NCBI RefSeq assembly: GCF_003966225.1
Contig: NZ_RXNU01000016.1
Coordinates: forward strand, 45,562-109,561
Direction: 5' to 3'
DNA: 64,000 bases
From: Shewanella canadensis
GTDB taxonomy: Bacteria > Pseudomonadota > Gammaproteobacteria > Enterobacterales > Shewanellaceae
Shown: piece by piece, positions 17,806 through 27,300 of the stretch
How positions within the stretch are numbered: the first letter of the stretch is position 1
Layout of the letters: every line of letters starts with the position of its first letter
Position numbers and translations under genes: made by a program
The notes under the pieces: generated by a model
The model's input: only the letters and a program-made list of their open reading frames with translations
Told to the model about the DNA's origin: nothing
Database searches by the model: none

Positions 17806-19911
17806 TCAGCGATTACGGGATGTACGCAGTACTTCAGGTAGTACCCTGATGCGTCGCATCACGTTGGCCAAGTGAATTCGGTCTCTGACCGAAACGCGCA
17901 GATTGATGAGGAAGACTCTACCATCACGCTCTTCGGTACTGAGATTGTGAATATTGGCGCCTTCGGCGGCAACAATCGAGGTGATTTTAGCCAAGGCTCC
18001 CTGATGATTCACTATTTCAACTCGCAAGTTCGCCTGATACTCGACGCCCTCTGCGCTGTCCCATTGGACTGGAATATATTTATCCGGTTCACCTTGATAG
18101 CCACGAATATTGGCACAACTTTCCATGTGTACTACCAGGCCTTTACCCGGGCTTACGTGGGCGATGACGGCATCGCCGGGGATCGGGCGACAGCAGTTGG
18201 CAAAAGTCACCAGCATGCCTTCGGCGCCGCGGATTGGCATCATGTTGGAGTCTTTATCTTCGTGCTGCTCTATCTGATCGCCACGAAGTCGCTGAGCGAT
18301 AACAATGCTCATGGCATTGCCTAAGCCAATATCGGCCAGTAGCTCATCTAAGGTGTTATGTTTGGTGTCGTTGACGACGCTGTCGATCTGTTCGGCCGAA
18401 ATAGTGTCTAGCTTAGTTTCGCCCAACGCATGATTTAACAGGCGCTTACCCAGTGCTACCGCGTCGACCTCTTTGAGGTTCCTCAATATCTGGCGGATCT
18501 TAGCGCGAGCCTTACCCGTAACAACAAAGTTCAACCATGCGGCATTGGGTCTGGCACCCTTGGCCGTAATAATTTCAACGGTTTGCCCCGAGATCAATGG
18601 CTGGCTAAGTGGATAGGCCTGACGATTAACACGGGCACCGACACAGGTATTACCCACATCGGTATGAACTTCATAGGCAAAATCGACGGGCGTTGCCCCG
18701 ACGGGAAGTTCGAGAATGCGCCCTTCGGGAGTAAAGACATAGATCTCTTCAGGGAAGAGCTCGGTCTTAAAGTTTTCGACGAATTCGAACGAGGTACTGG
18801 CGCTTTGCTGCAATTCCAGCAGGCTCTGCATCCACTTACGGGCACGGACTTGTGTCGTGGTTCCCTGTTCTGCGGAACTGCCTTTCTTGTAGACCCAGTG
18901 TGCCGCAACCCCTTTATCAGCCATCTGGTCCATATCTTCGGTACGGATCTGTATCTCAACGGGCACAGCGTGAGGACCAAACAGTGAGGTATGCAAGGAT
19001 TGGTAACCGTTGGCTTTAGGGATAGCGATATAATCTTTGAAACGTCCCGGACGAGGCTTATATAGCCCATGCATAGCGCCCATGACGCGGTAACAGGTAT
19101 CGATGGAATCGACAATTACGCGGAAGGCATAGATATCCATCACTTCCTGAAATTGAAGTTCCTTGCTACGCATCTTGTTATAGATGGAGTAGAGGTTTTT
19201 TTCACGGCCCTTAACGGTGCCTTGCAGTCCGGTGTCTTCGAGGCGAGTGTGCACTGCGGCTTCGATGCTTTGGATCAGCTCTTTACGGTTGCCTCTGGCG
19301 GCTTTAACCACCTCTTTAAGCACGCGGTAACGCATTGGGTAATAGGCTTGAAAGCCTAAGTCTTCCAACTCTATCTTGATATTGTGAATACCGAGACGAT
19401 TAGCGATGGGCGCATAAATTTCGAGGGTTTCTCTGGCAATACGGCGACGTTTATCGGGTCTGAGTGCTCCGAGTGTGCGCATATTGTGAGTGCGATCGGC
19501 TAATTTAATCAGGATAACTCGAATATCTTGAGTCATTGCCATCATCATCTTGCGGAAGTTTTCGGCCTGAGCCTCTTTCTTATCGCGGAATTTTAGCTTA
19601 TCGAGCTTGGAGACGCCTTCAACCAGTTCGGCGATGGATTCACTGAAAATCTCAGCGAGTTCCTCTTTGGTAACCGGGGTGTCTTCAATGGTGTCGTGCA
19701 GGAGGGCAGCCATAAGCGTCTCATGATCGAGACGCATATCGGCCAGGATGCGGGCTACCGCAACCGGGTGTGTGATATAAGGTTCACCACTTGTGCGCAT
19801 CTGGCCTTCATGGGCATCACGCGCCACCTGATAGGCCTGCTTGAGTAATTCTACCTGATCGGGTTCTAAATAACCCGATGCAGACTCCTTGAGACCTTCA
19901 AACAGATACAA
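17806..19911 (-). CDS. spoT: Bifunctional (p)ppGpp synthetase/hydrolase SpoT
   Basis: A 701-residue RelA/SpoT homolog (E. coli SpoT is 702). The HD hydrolase domain is intact (TLMAALLHDTIEDT near residues 64-77; AQENFRKMMMAM), which makes it SpoT rather than RelA. It is followed by the synthetase domain (KPRPGRFKDYIAIPKANGYQSLHT near 286-309), a TGS domain (YVFTPEGRILELPVGATPVDFAYEVH region), the CC/helical region and a C-terminal ACT domain (about 625-700). It sets the stringent alarmone level. Start is 13 bp after rpoZ. Confidence 0.97.
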   Translation of the reverse strand: MYLFEGLKESASGYLEPDQVELLKQAYQVARDAHEGQMRTSGEPYITHPVAVARILADMRLDHETLMAALLHDTIEDTPVTKEELAEIFSESIAELVEGVSKLDKLKFRDKKEAQAENFRKMMMAMTQDIRVILIKLADRTHNMRTLGALRPDKRRRIARETLEIYAPIANRLGIHNIKIELEDLGFQAYYPMRYRVLKEVVKAARGNRKELIQSIEAAVHTRLEDTGLQGTVKGREKNLYSIYNKMRSKELQFQEVMDIYAFRVIVDSIDTCYRVMGAMHGLYKPRPGRFKDYIAIPKANGYQSLHTSLFGPHAVPVEIQIRTEDMDQMADKGVAAHWVYKKGSSAEQGTTTQVRARKWMQSLLELQQSASTSFEFVENFKTELFPEEIYVFTPEGRILELPVGATPVDFAYEVHTDVGNTCVGARVNRQAYPLSQPLISGQTVEIITAKGARPNAAWLNFVVTGKARAKIRQILRNLKEVDAVALGKRLLNHALGETKLDTISAEQIDSVVNDTKHNTLDELLADIGLGNAMSIVIAQRLRGDQIEQHEDKDSNMMPIRGAEGMLVTFANCCRPIPGDAVIAHVSPGKGLVVHMESCANIRGYQGEPDKYIPVQWDSAEGVEYQANLRVEIVNHQGALAKITSIVAAEGANIHNLSTEERDGRVFLINLRVSVRDRIHLANVMRRIRVLPEVLRTSRNR

Positions 19912-19924
19912 GTGGCAATACTCC

Positions 19925-20209
19925 TTATATTACGTTGTTACGACCTTCGGCAATCGCAGCAACAGCAGCAATTTCAGCTGCTTCACGTTCACGGACCGTT
20001 TGGCGCTCATCGGCGTCCAAAGTATCGGCAGTGACTAAACCTAATTCGATTTCGCGAAGAGCGATAACCGTTGGTTTGTCGTTCTCTTCTTCAACCATAG
20101 GGTCTTTACCCTGCACGGCGATTTGGCGAGCACGACGCGCTGCAACCAGGATCATATCAAAACGGTTGCCGATTTGGTTTACGGCGTCTTCTACAGTTAC
20201 GCGAGCCAT
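19925..20209 (-). CDS. rpoZ: RNA polymerase omega subunit
   Basis: From the ATG at 20209 this encodes 94 residues beginning MARVTVEDAVNQIGNRFDM, the standard omega start; the frame runs further up to a TTG at 20248, which I reject because every omega protein starts with this segment. Omega binds the beta-prime subunit and aids its folding. It lies between gmk and spoT as usual. Confidence 0.96.
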   Translation of the reverse strand: MARVTVEDAVNQIGNRFDMILVAARRARQIAVQGKDPMVEEENDKPTVIALREIELGLVTADTLDADERQTVREREAAEIAAVAAIAEGRNNVI

Positions 20210-20266
20210 GTGTGGAAACTCCAGTGTTAGGATGAAAAAATGACGCAAAATTGTACATGATGACAG

Positions 20267-20890
20267 CTAATCTGCCAACAGATCTTTAATCATATCATTT
20301 TGAGCATGAATTTGGCCAGCACCAGTTAAGCGTTGACTACGAATAACGGCGATTAAATCGGCGAGGGCGGTATCAAAATCATCGTTAATAATGATGAAGT
20401 CGTACTCAGCGTAATGTGATATCTCTGATGCAGCTTGTGCCATACGGCCTGCTATGATCTCATCGCTATCCTGACCTCGACCTGTCAAGCGGCATTCTAA
20501 TTCGGTTCTGGAAGGCGGTAAAATAAATATACCAATGGCTTCAGGCATCAATTTTTTAACCTGCTGAGCCCCTTGCCAGTCGATATCGAGAAACACATCG
20601 ATACCTTCATTAAGGGTTTGCTCGATCACTTTACGTGATGTGCCATAGTAGTTACCGAACACTTCGGCCCATTCGAAAAACGCGTTTTCTTTAATTAATG
20701 CTTTGAACTCTTCGACTGTAACAAAATGGTAGTGTTGGCCATTAACTTCACCGGGACGCGGCTGACGTGTGGTATGAGACACAGAAACTTGCTTGTCAGT
20801 CGGCTTATCTTTCAATAGTGCCGATATCAGTGAAGATTTACCTGCACCACTGGGTGCCGATACGATAAATAGATTTCCGCGTGCGGTCAT
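20267..20890 (-). CDS. gmk: Guanylate kinase
   Basis: A 207-residue P-loop kinase. SAPSGAGKSSLISALL (residues about 11-26) is the Walker A, followed by VSHTTRQPRPGEVNGQHYHFV (GMP-binding region, with the typical TTRxPRxGE) and DIDWQGAQQV. It phosphorylates GMP to GDP. It is the first gene of the gmk-rpoZ-spoT row. Confidence 0.97.
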   Translation of the reverse strand: MTARGNLFIVSAPSGAGKSSLISALLKDKPTDKQVSVSHTTRQPRPGEVNGQHYHFVTVEEFKALIKENAFFEWAEVFGNYYGTSRKVIEQTLNEGIDVFLDIDWQGAQQVKKLMPEAIGIFILPPSRTELECRLTGRGQDSDEIIAGRMAQAASEISHYAEYDFIIINDDFDTALADLIAVIRSQRLTGAGQIHAQNDMIKDLLAD

Positions 20891-21268
20891 TTGCTAAGTA
20901 TCCAAAAGGTGAAAACGAAAGGTTGCCCCGCATTTACGGGTGATCCGGACATTATACAGCCTAGCAAGGGCGTGGCGCTAGTGTCAGTTTACTTCTATTT
21001 AGCTCAGCTGAGTTCTGCGTCGGCCACTGTTTATAAGGTGATGGAGCGAGTCTGATGTTGCTGCAAACGTAAAAAGGGACGTGCCCGGTGAATTTTTCAA
21101 GCTGGCACTGACTTTGAGAGAGAAATTGGTTAGTCTGTTAGCAGTTAAAGCTGATTATTTAGCTGGGGCCAAAGTGATATTTTGATATCGAGGCATTTTT
21201 TGGGCGTTTATTGTGCCGCTTAAGCTAGTTATTTCCCATTCGAAAGTTATTGTTAGGTATCAAAATTC
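20891..21268. other. Divergent intergenic region between gmk and an unknown membrane gene
   Basis: About 380 bp. It must contain the promoters for gmk (leftward) and the membrane protein gene (rightward). I see no ORF with coding character, no repeat and no strong hairpin, and I could not assign -35/-10 boxes with confidence. Confidence 0.4.
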
Positions 21269-22339
21269 ATGCAGTATAGATCGCTCTTTTGTGTCCGGGG
21301 ACGAGATAATGGTCCTAGATTTGCGCTTATCAGTGCGCTGGCTTACCTTATTTTATTATTGGGGTTCATCTTCATCGGAGCCAGTTCGGCACTGATTATC
21401 CTTACCCTGCTCTTGATGCCTGTTCTTGGACTTAGCGGCCTGCGTCGCATGCGCGATGCTGCCAGACCAAGTTGGTTGCTGGGTTTGAGCTTTATTCCTC
21501 TACTGCTTTTTGTTCTCTCTCTCGTCTATGGCGACAGCCTTAGCTTGTCTGCAAGTGTTGTTGTCTTTGCCACTCTTATAACGGGATTTCTGGCGATGCA
21601 GAGGTCGACGGGTAAAAACGGCCAATATCATCAAGGTTATTCGGGGCCAGCGGCCATGACCGCAGGCGGGAAGGGACGCATGAGGGTCGAACCTACCTTA
21701 GATGGCTCGCCAGAACCTGTTGGGGGATATATTGCTGATGCCGACATGCCTCAGCAAGCGGTAGAGTCCGTTCCTTATGGTGAAGCTGACAGAGGTTTCG
21801 ATGGCGTCTCATTAGATCAATGGATCTCATGGGCTAAGCAAAACAGGAGGCTGCTTCAGGCCTTTGTTGGCGGATTATCATGCATGATACTCATCGCAGG
21901 ATTTTGGTCGCTATTCTCCGGGACGACAGATGATGAATATGTCGAACAAGAGCCGGAGGTATCGGCGCCTCAGATCGCGGTGCAAAGGGATGAGGTGAAG
22001 CTGCCCGATGGATTCAGCCTGATCCTAGAACAGGACCTATTGGTGATGCGTTGGCTGGGTGAAACCGAAGACCCTGGGGTTATCTGGTCTCTGGCCACGG
22101 CTCAGGGAGATAAAACCTGTGCTCACCTGATTTTTAATAATGGGACACGTTACCGCCCCGTAGCGGTGGAGCAGATGCCCGATACAGGCATCGAAGCAAG
22201 ATTTTCACCTCTCGATACCGAATCCATTATTAGTGACGTCGCACGCCGGGGCAGCGTGAAGCTCTGCGGCTATGACTTTAGCCTGAAAGGCAGCCAGTCT
22301 GCGTTGGCCAAGAGTGGTTCTTTTATTTCCTATTTATAG
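21269..22339 (+). CDS. Unknown membrane protein with a C-terminal periplasmic or cytoplasmic domain
   Basis: A 356-residue protein I do not recognise. The N-terminal third has four hydrophobic segments (residues about 19-38, 40-55, 67-84 and 88-107), then a Gly/Pro-rich linker (about 110-170), another strong membrane segment (about 195-217, AFVGGLSCMILIAGFWSLF) and a soluble C-terminal domain (about 225-356) with LPDGFSLILEQDLLVMRWLGE and LCGYDF. The first residues may not be translated: the upstream region has no clear Shine-Dalgarno, so the start is uncertain. The last codons overlap the first copy of a 51-bp tandem repeat. Confidence 0.6.
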   Translation: MQYRSLFCVRGRDNGPRFALISALAYLILLLGFIFIGASSALIILTLLLMPVLGLSGLRRMRDAARPSWLLGLSFIPLLLFVLSLVYGDSLSLSASVVVFATLITGFLAMQRSTGKNGQYHQGYSGPAAMTAGGKGRMRVEPTLDGSPEPVGGYIADADMPQQAVESVPYGEADRGFDGVSLDQWISWAKQNRRLLQAFVGGLSCMILIAGFWSLFSGTTDDEYVEQEPEVSAPQIAVQRDEVKLPDGFSLILEQDLLVMRWLGETEDPGVIWSLATAQGDKTCAHLIFNNGTRYRPVAVEQMPDTGIEARFSPLDTESIISDVARRGSVKLCGYDFSLKGSQSALAKSGSFISYL

Positions 22340-22452
22340 ATATAGCTGGACTGGTGGGCCACGGGTGATTCTTTTATTTGCAGTATATAGATATAGCTGG
22401 GCTTGTCGGTCAAGAGTGGCTTTTTTATCTCCTGTATATTAGAGCTGGATAT
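22306..22452. repeat. Three tandem copies of a 51-bp repeat spanning a gene's stop codon
   Basis: Copies start at 22306, 22357 and 22408 with GGCCAAGAGTGGTTC, GGCCACGGGTGATTC and GGTCAAGAGTGGCTT. Shared blocks are TTCTTTTATTT and TATAGATATAGCTGG. The first copy contains the stop of the upstream membrane gene, and the two others carry in-frame stops, so they are noncoding. The spacing is exactly 51 bp (17 codons) each time. Confidence 0.8.
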
Positions 22453-22535
22453 AAATTGGCTTTCTTTTTAGATTTTCCGGTTGTGCATGGTTCGCCAATT
22501 AGCGGCGACCTAATAATGGTGTAGAAATTTAGTGT

Positions 22536-23534
22536 ATGACGCTTACAGCAATCATGAATGAAAATAGACCGCTGACGCTAGTCATTATGGCGGCGGGACT
22601 CGGTAGTCGATTCGGTGGTGATAAGCAGCTGGCCGCCTTGGGGCCCAGTGGCGAAACTATGTTGGAACTCTCTACTATATCGGCCTATCAGGCCGGTTTT
22701 GCTGAGGTTGTCCTAGTGATAAGGCCTGAACTCGAAGCACAGCTCGAGTCTCTGTTTTGTGAGCGAGTCAAACCTCAGGTTTCACCAGCATTCCAATACA
22801 GTTTTTGCTATCAGAAAATTGATGATCTCCCATCTGAAGCGTTAACTCTTTTCGATAACTTTGATCATAGGCTGAAACCTTGGGGCACGGCACATGCACT
22901 CTGGTGTACGCGCCACAAAGTTAAAGGCTTAATGGCGGTGATTAATGCCGACGATTATTATGGCGACACCGCTTTCGAACTGTTGGCTCAAGGTTTACGA
23001 GCCAGACCGCAAGAGTGGATGTTAGTGGCTTATCCACTGCATTTAACGGTGTCTGAACATGGCGGAGTGAACCGGGGTGTTTGTCGGGTCGTTCAAGGTG
23101 TGCTGCAAGGTATTGCCGAATGGACTCAGATCCGACAGGAGCCCCAAGGTTTAGTGGGTTTGTGTGACGGTGAGTCAGGTAATCTGATAGCTTCTACTCC
23201 AGTATCTATGACTTGTTGGGGATTTTCAGCCGATATTTTTGCGATTATAGAAGATGCACTGGATCAGTTTATTGCTGAGCATGGTCATGAGCAAAGCGCG
23301 GAATGTTACCTGCCTACCGTCATTCAGAACTATATGAGTGCAGAAGGTCATCTTTATGATTTTAAAGATAATAATAAACTTGACATTAAACCTATGATTA
23401 AACAAGAAACCAAGCTGATTCGGGTCGAAACGGCGCAAGAGCCTTGGTTTGGAGTGACCTACCCTCAGGATGTAGCGTGGGTACAAGATAAGCTCAATGA
23501 GCTTGTAAATACGAAGAATGGAGTGGTTGCGTGA
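22536..23534 (+). CDS. Sugar-1-phosphate nucleotidyltransferase-like protein
   Basis: A 332-residue protein with an N-terminal NTP-transferase fold: VIMAAGLGSRFGGDKQLAALG (residues about 16-36) has the G-x-G-x-R and Lys of the family, and VINADDYYGDTAFE (about 134-147) is the metal-binding aspartate region. The C-terminus lacks an obvious left-handed helix acyltransferase domain. It overlaps the kinase gene by 4 bases (GTGA). With that NahK-like kinase it probably makes a UDP- or other NDP-N-acetylhexosamine from the hexosamine-1-phosphate (inference from pairing). The nucleotide and sugar are not readable from sequence. Confidence 0.75.
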   Translation: MTLTAIMNENRPLTLVIMAAGLGSRFGGDKQLAALGPSGETMLELSTISAYQAGFAEVVLVIRPELEAQLESLFCERVKPQVSPAFQYSFCYQKIDDLPSEALTLFDNFDHRLKPWGTAHALWCTRHKVKGLMAVINADDYYGDTAFELLAQGLRARPQEWMLVAYPLHLTVSEHGGVNRGVCRVVQGVLQGIAEWTQIRQEPQGLVGLCDGESGNLIASTPVSMTCWGFSADIFAIIEDALDQFIAEHGHEQSAECYLPTVIQNYMSAEGHLYDFKDNNKLDIKPMIKQETKLIRVETAQEPWFGVTYPQDVAWVQDKLNELVNTKNGVVA

Positions 23535-24595
23535 TCGATTTTATTAGGCAGTCTGTTCTGCCATTTTATGGTATTCCGTCTGCGGATACATCAGTGTCCC
23601 CTTTGGGGAATGGTCACATCAACGATACGTTTCTGGTGAGGTGGAGCCAGGGTGAGCTTGTCCTGCAGAAACTCAATACTCAAGTATTTAAAACACCCAA
23701 TGAATTAGTCGACAATGCCGATAAAATTGCAAAATATCTGTCGGACAAACAAGCTCGGGGGGATTATTCCCTTAAAGTGGTCGAGCCGATTCGAACTCAA
23801 GATGGAAAGCTGGCCGTAGACTTAGGTGAGCAGGGATTCTGGAGAGCGATCAATTATCTTCCACACAGCCACAGTATCGAAGTGGTGAGTACTGAAGATG
23901 AAGCCTTTGCCGCCGCAAAAGCCTTTGGCCATTTTTCATCTGCCTTAAGCTCTCTCGATGCTACAGAGCTTGCCGATGTCATAGCGCAATTTCATCATCT
24001 ACCGGGTCGTATCGAGCAGTTACAGGCGGCCGTTGCCAAAGACGCTCAAGCGAGAGTTAGCACCTGTAGGGAGTGGGTGGATTTCGCCCTTTCTCAGCAA
24101 TCACTGTTGAAAGAGTTAAGAGATATCTCACCTAAGCTGCCTCTTCGAACCTGCCATAACGACACCAAGATCAATAACATGCTGTTCGATAAGCGTGATA
24201 TGAGCAGCCTGGCAATCATCGACTTAGATACCTGCATGAAAGGGCATCTGATGTATGACTTTGGCGACATGGTGCGTACCTTCTGCTCGCCGGAAGAGGA
24301 GGACTCGACGGCTCTGGAAAATGTTCGTGTGCGTGAGTCTATCTTTGCCGCAATCTGTCGTGGCTACCTGAGTGAGCTGGGAGAAGTGCTGAGCCGTGCG
24401 GAGAGAGAAAGCTTGTGGCTGGGTGCTCGGGTTATCTGTCTGATGATCGGGGTGCGGTTCTTAACCGATCACCTCAATGGTGATGTCTACTTTCATATCC
24501 ATCATGAGAATCACAACCTGGAGCGCGCCGCCAATCAGTTCACCCTGTATAAAAGCCTGCTGGCGCAAGAGAAGAGCCTGAAATCATATCTATAA
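23531..24595 (+). CDS. NahK-like N-acetylhexosamine 1-kinase (APH fold)
   Basis: A 354-residue phosphotransferase of the aminoglycoside phosphotransferase fold. The GTG start overlaps the preceding stop. Segments recall Bifidobacterium N-acetylhexosamine 1-kinase: GNGHINDTFLV (about residues 27-37), VLQKLNTQVFKTPNEL, the catalytic loop TCHNDTKINNMLF (about 216-228), the metal-binding IDLDTCMKG, the MYDFGDMVR stretch, and the C-terminal GVRFLTDHLNGDVYFHI. Such kinases phosphorylate GlcNAc/GalNAc at the anomeric carbon. A different anomeric sugar (for example MurNAc as for AmgK) is possible, but the sequence is closer to NahK as I remember it. Confidence 0.78.
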   Translation: MIDFIRQSVLPFYGIPSADTSVSPLGNGHINDTFLVRWSQGELVLQKLNTQVFKTPNELVDNADKIAKYLSDKQARGDYSLKVVEPIRTQDGKLAVDLGEQGFWRAINYLPHSHSIEVVSTEDEAFAAAKAFGHFSSALSSLDATELADVIAQFHHLPGRIEQLQAAVAKDAQARVSTCREWVDFALSQQSLLKELRDISPKLPLRTCHNDTKINNMLFDKRDMSSLAIIDLDTCMKGHLMYDFGDMVRTFCSPEEEDSTALENVRVRESIFAAICRGYLSELGEVLSRAERESLWLGARVICLMIGVRFLTDHLNGDVYFHIHHENHNLERAANQFTLYKSLLAQEKSLKSYL

Positions 24596-24633
24596 GCTTT
24601 CTGGATAACTTAAATATTCGATAAGCTTCAAAT

Positions 24634-24660
24634 TTGATGGGGGGAGAACTCCTTCTCCTC
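24634..24660 (+). other. Hairpin after the kinase gene
   Basis: GGGGGAGAA pairs with TTCTCCTCC (one mismatch) around a CTCC loop, about 45 bases after the kinase stop. No T-run follows, so termination is uncertain. The rest of the 24596-24923 interval shows nothing else I can name. Confidence 0.4.
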
Positions 24661-24923
24661 CTTTGACCCATGGTGAACGCTCCATAAACGGTGTTTTTGA
24701 TGGAGAGCTTTGCCTGGAGTTCAACATTCCCCCTGTTAAACAAGCCTTCTTACAGTATTGCTGACTTTGAATCTGTCGTTGATTCGCTCGTTTTTACCAA
24801 CCAGTATGTGACTCATTGATAACTCGCTTTAGACTCGATATGTTATTGATTAACAATGGGTGATGAGATGGACGCTCCCTAATACGGCGTCAATGCACCG
24901 AACTGATTTTTACATGATTTTCT

Positions 24924-26402
24924 TTACAGCAGTGCAGGAATCCCCGGAAGTTGCCCGACGAGTGCAAGTGAGCCTACACAAATAATAAAGGCGGTTAGTG
25001 GAATGATCAGCTTGTCCATCAATGATAACTTTTCACTGCGAGTTTTGTCGCCAATAAAACCCATATTATCAAGTAGCATAGTTAACGCCCAACCAAAAAC
25101 AGGGTTAACAAAAGCGCATGAGAACAAACAAATCCCTGCAGCTTGTGAATCCTGAGTATCTCTAACCATCTGCATTCCGGCTTCAAGTAGCGGTAAGAAA
25201 ACGCCAACGAGCAATGCGACTCTCAGCACTGGCTCCCACATGGCGAGATCCATTGGATAGCCAATTACAGCGGCCAGCACACACATGATGCCCGTAAGTA
25301 CCGCACCGCCGGGAATCGGGCGTTTAGCTATCGCGGCTGGGATCATATAGGTTCCCCAGGATGAGGCTAAATTACCGCCACCGAGGATAGAGCCGACAAT
25401 CTGGCGAATTGAGCACACAGTCATGGTGTCATCCACATTCATCAACACGCCTTCGGCTTTTTTAGGGTAATTCAACTCTTGGAAGACCCTGTGGCCTAGA
25501 AAGTCAGGTGACCACATAGCGACGGCCAAAATAGCAAAGGGAATAACGGCGATATAATGGCTTATGCTGGGCCAACCTAATTGCCAACCTGTCGATTCAC
25601 CCCACCAATAACTTGGACTGAAATGGGGCAGGCCGGGTTCGGTTACAAACTCAAAAGGTGTTCCCATTGCGAAGGCAACAAGACCGGCGATAAGTGAACA
25701 AAGGGGAATGGCCAGCCAGCGTTTATGGATTTTAGCGAGATAGGCATAGATAACAATGGTTGCCAGTATCACGCCAAAAGACACGGCTCCCTGACCGATA
25801 CTACCAGACCAGAGCTCGAGTTTAGCGATTTGACCGATTAAACCTACAGCCCCAAGATAAATAAGCAAGCCCCCTCGAACGCCTTCCCCCGTTAGTTTGA
25901 CTAGCTTTGAGCCTCCCTTACTGAAGCTCAGCAATAAGCCGAAAAGCCCTACCATGATGCCCAGTGCTAACGGGTGGCCCCCTGCTGCTGCAATGAGCGG
26001 AATCAGCGGGATCATAGGGCCATGGGTGCCCGCAAGGTTGGTGTTTGGGTTGAGCAAAGCTGAAAATAGAATGACAAATAACACACCAGCAATCAGAAGC
26101 TCATAACGAACATTCTCAGCAACAAATTCAGGTGTTAGCCCAAACTGCACCGCAAAGGCTGCGGCCATGGCGGTCACCATGACGACTTTACCTATAGTGG
26201 CTGCCAGCGCCGGTACTAAATCTTCTGGTTCAATACCAAAATCTCTAAAAGGCAGATGAAGTCGCCAGCGCCTGAACCTCATTATGATCAATTCATTGTT
26301 GAGATATGCTTCGCGGGTTTCAAAGTCACTAGCGGGTTTGTGGGCTTGTTGATAGCTTAACTCGCTATTTACAGACCCCTCTTCTGGCCTATTCTCTGAC
26401 AT
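24924..26402 (-). CDS. DUF3360 family multi-spanning transporter-like protein
   Basis: A 492-residue polytopic protein with about 12-13 hydrophobic segments. A cytoplasmic N-terminus of roughly 65 residues leads to the segment LHLPFRDFGIEPEDLVPALAA. It resembles the DUF3360 family of putative membrane proteins, which are distantly similar to SulP/benzoate-type permeases (GTHGPMIPLIPLIAAAGGHPLALG). An AAGGTGAG Shine-Dalgarno precedes the ATG at 26402. Substrate unknown. It is divergent from a small orphan ORF. Confidence 0.7.
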   Translation of the reverse strand: MSENRPEEGSVNSELSYQQAHKPASDFETREAYLNNELIIMRFRRWRLHLPFRDFGIEPEDLVPALAATIGKVVMVTAMAAAFAVQFGLTPEFVAENVRYELLIAGVLFVILFSALLNPNTNLAGTHGPMIPLIPLIAAAGGHPLALGIMVGLFGLLLSFSKGGSKLVKLTGEGVRGGLLIYLGAVGLIGQIAKLELWSGSIGQGAVSFGVILATIVIYAYLAKIHKRWLAIPLCSLIAGLVAFAMGTPFEFVTEPGLPHFSPSYWWGESTGWQLGWPSISHYIAVIPFAILAVAMWSPDFLGHRVFQELNYPKKAEGVLMNVDDTMTVCSIRQIVGSILGGGNLASSWGTYMIPAAIAKRPIPGGAVLTGIMCVLAAVIGYPMDLAMWEPVLRVALLVGVFLPLLEAGMQMVRDTQDSQAAGICLFSCAFVNPVFGWALTMLLDNMGFIGDKTRSEKLSLMDKLIIPLTAFIICVGSLALVGQLPGIPALL

Positions 26403-26526
26403 AGACAGCTCACCTTGTTGTTTAGGCTTCGATTAAATAAGTGTAGTCAAAAAGCAAGGAGATAAGCATCTAACCGGGCAAGGGGAAATATGCAAGGCTT
26501 CTCTCCAGCTGGAGAAGCGACTTACT

Positions 26527-26877
26527 ATGCGCATCGACAAATTTTGGCTACAAAAAGATTTATTGATCACATTTCAGCCATTCTCTAAAGAGATGACCGT
26601 AAGGCGACAGTGGATTCAACGACAAGAAGTCGAGGCTTTTAAGGCCAATAATAACCTAGCTAAAGTGAATATTGTTGCATTGGAGCTCAACGATATGCCT
26701 CCGAGCCTGGTTGCGTCGGCATTGGATGTTGAAGTTGTAGCCCACAATCATCGTTCAGATATCTTTCAACCGGGCGTGCTTACCGAAATGGATGCTTTTA
26801 TCTCCGCTCGTGAAACGCTTGGTGTGAGCTTCTCATATTGGGGACCTGTATCTGCAGGTGCAGATGTTGGCCAATAA
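26527..26877 (+). CDS. Small hypothetical protein, unrecognised
   Basis: A 116-residue frame beginning with ATG, divergent from the DUF3360 gene with a 124-bp gap. It has ordinary composition for a soluble protein (MRIDKFWLQKDLLITF, VNIVALELNDMPPSLVAS) and no signal peptide or known motif. The Shine-Dalgarno is weak. I list it because its codon use looks coding, but it may be a remnant. Confidence 0.45.
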   Translation: MRIDKFWLQKDLLITFQPFSKEMTVRRQWIQRQEVEAFKANNNLAKVNIVALELNDMPPSLVASALDVEVVAHNHRSDIFQPGVLTEMDAFISARETLGVSFSYWGPVSAGADVGQ

Positions 26878-27300
26878 CATGGCCACCATAATTCTTGATG
26901 GGTCTGTAAGCTTTTACTAAGCTTAAAATATTACAGCATTTAGAGTCGAGGTGGTTATGGCGAGGCTTGGAAGTACATCGGTCAGCATCGAGCTTTTTGT
27001 TTAACGAGAAGTCCTTTTCATCATTGTGTTTCAAGGTGTATACATCGCACCTACCTGACGGAAGTCGGTAAATATACTGGTCAGTCTTATAGGTAATCCC
27101 CTCCATTAGTCAATGATGAGCCAAACACCCCCCAACTCAGTTCCATTTATTGCTTAAAGTCCACCATAAAAAACGTCCCGAGACCTTAAGGTCACGGGAC
27201 GACGGAAAAATACCTTCACTTAATGAGATTGGGAGCTAAAGCCGGTTATTCCAAAAAATGTAATGAGACTGTGATGTAATACCAATCGGTATAAGTTCTG
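26878..27300. other. Intergenic region ending in a terminator
   Basis: About 420 bp between the small orphan ORF and the tetraheme cytochrome gene. A 102-codon minus-strand frame crosses most of it and overlaps the orphan ORF, but it has no ribosome site or recognisable domain. The only clear element is the terminator at 27168-27201. Confidence 0.4.
27168..27201 (-). terminator. Intrinsic terminator of the flavoprotein/lyase/cytochrome operon
   Basis: CGTCCCG at 27174-27180 pairs with CGGGACG at 27195-27201, with an inner GACC/GGTC stem and TTAA loop. On the minus strand TTTTTTATGG follows. It lies about 100 bp past the cytochrome stop. Confidence 0.88.

Noticed and set aside
26798..27106. 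Minus-strand 102-codon frame
   Set aside because: It overlaps the small orphan gene, lacks a ribosome site and has no recognisable domain.
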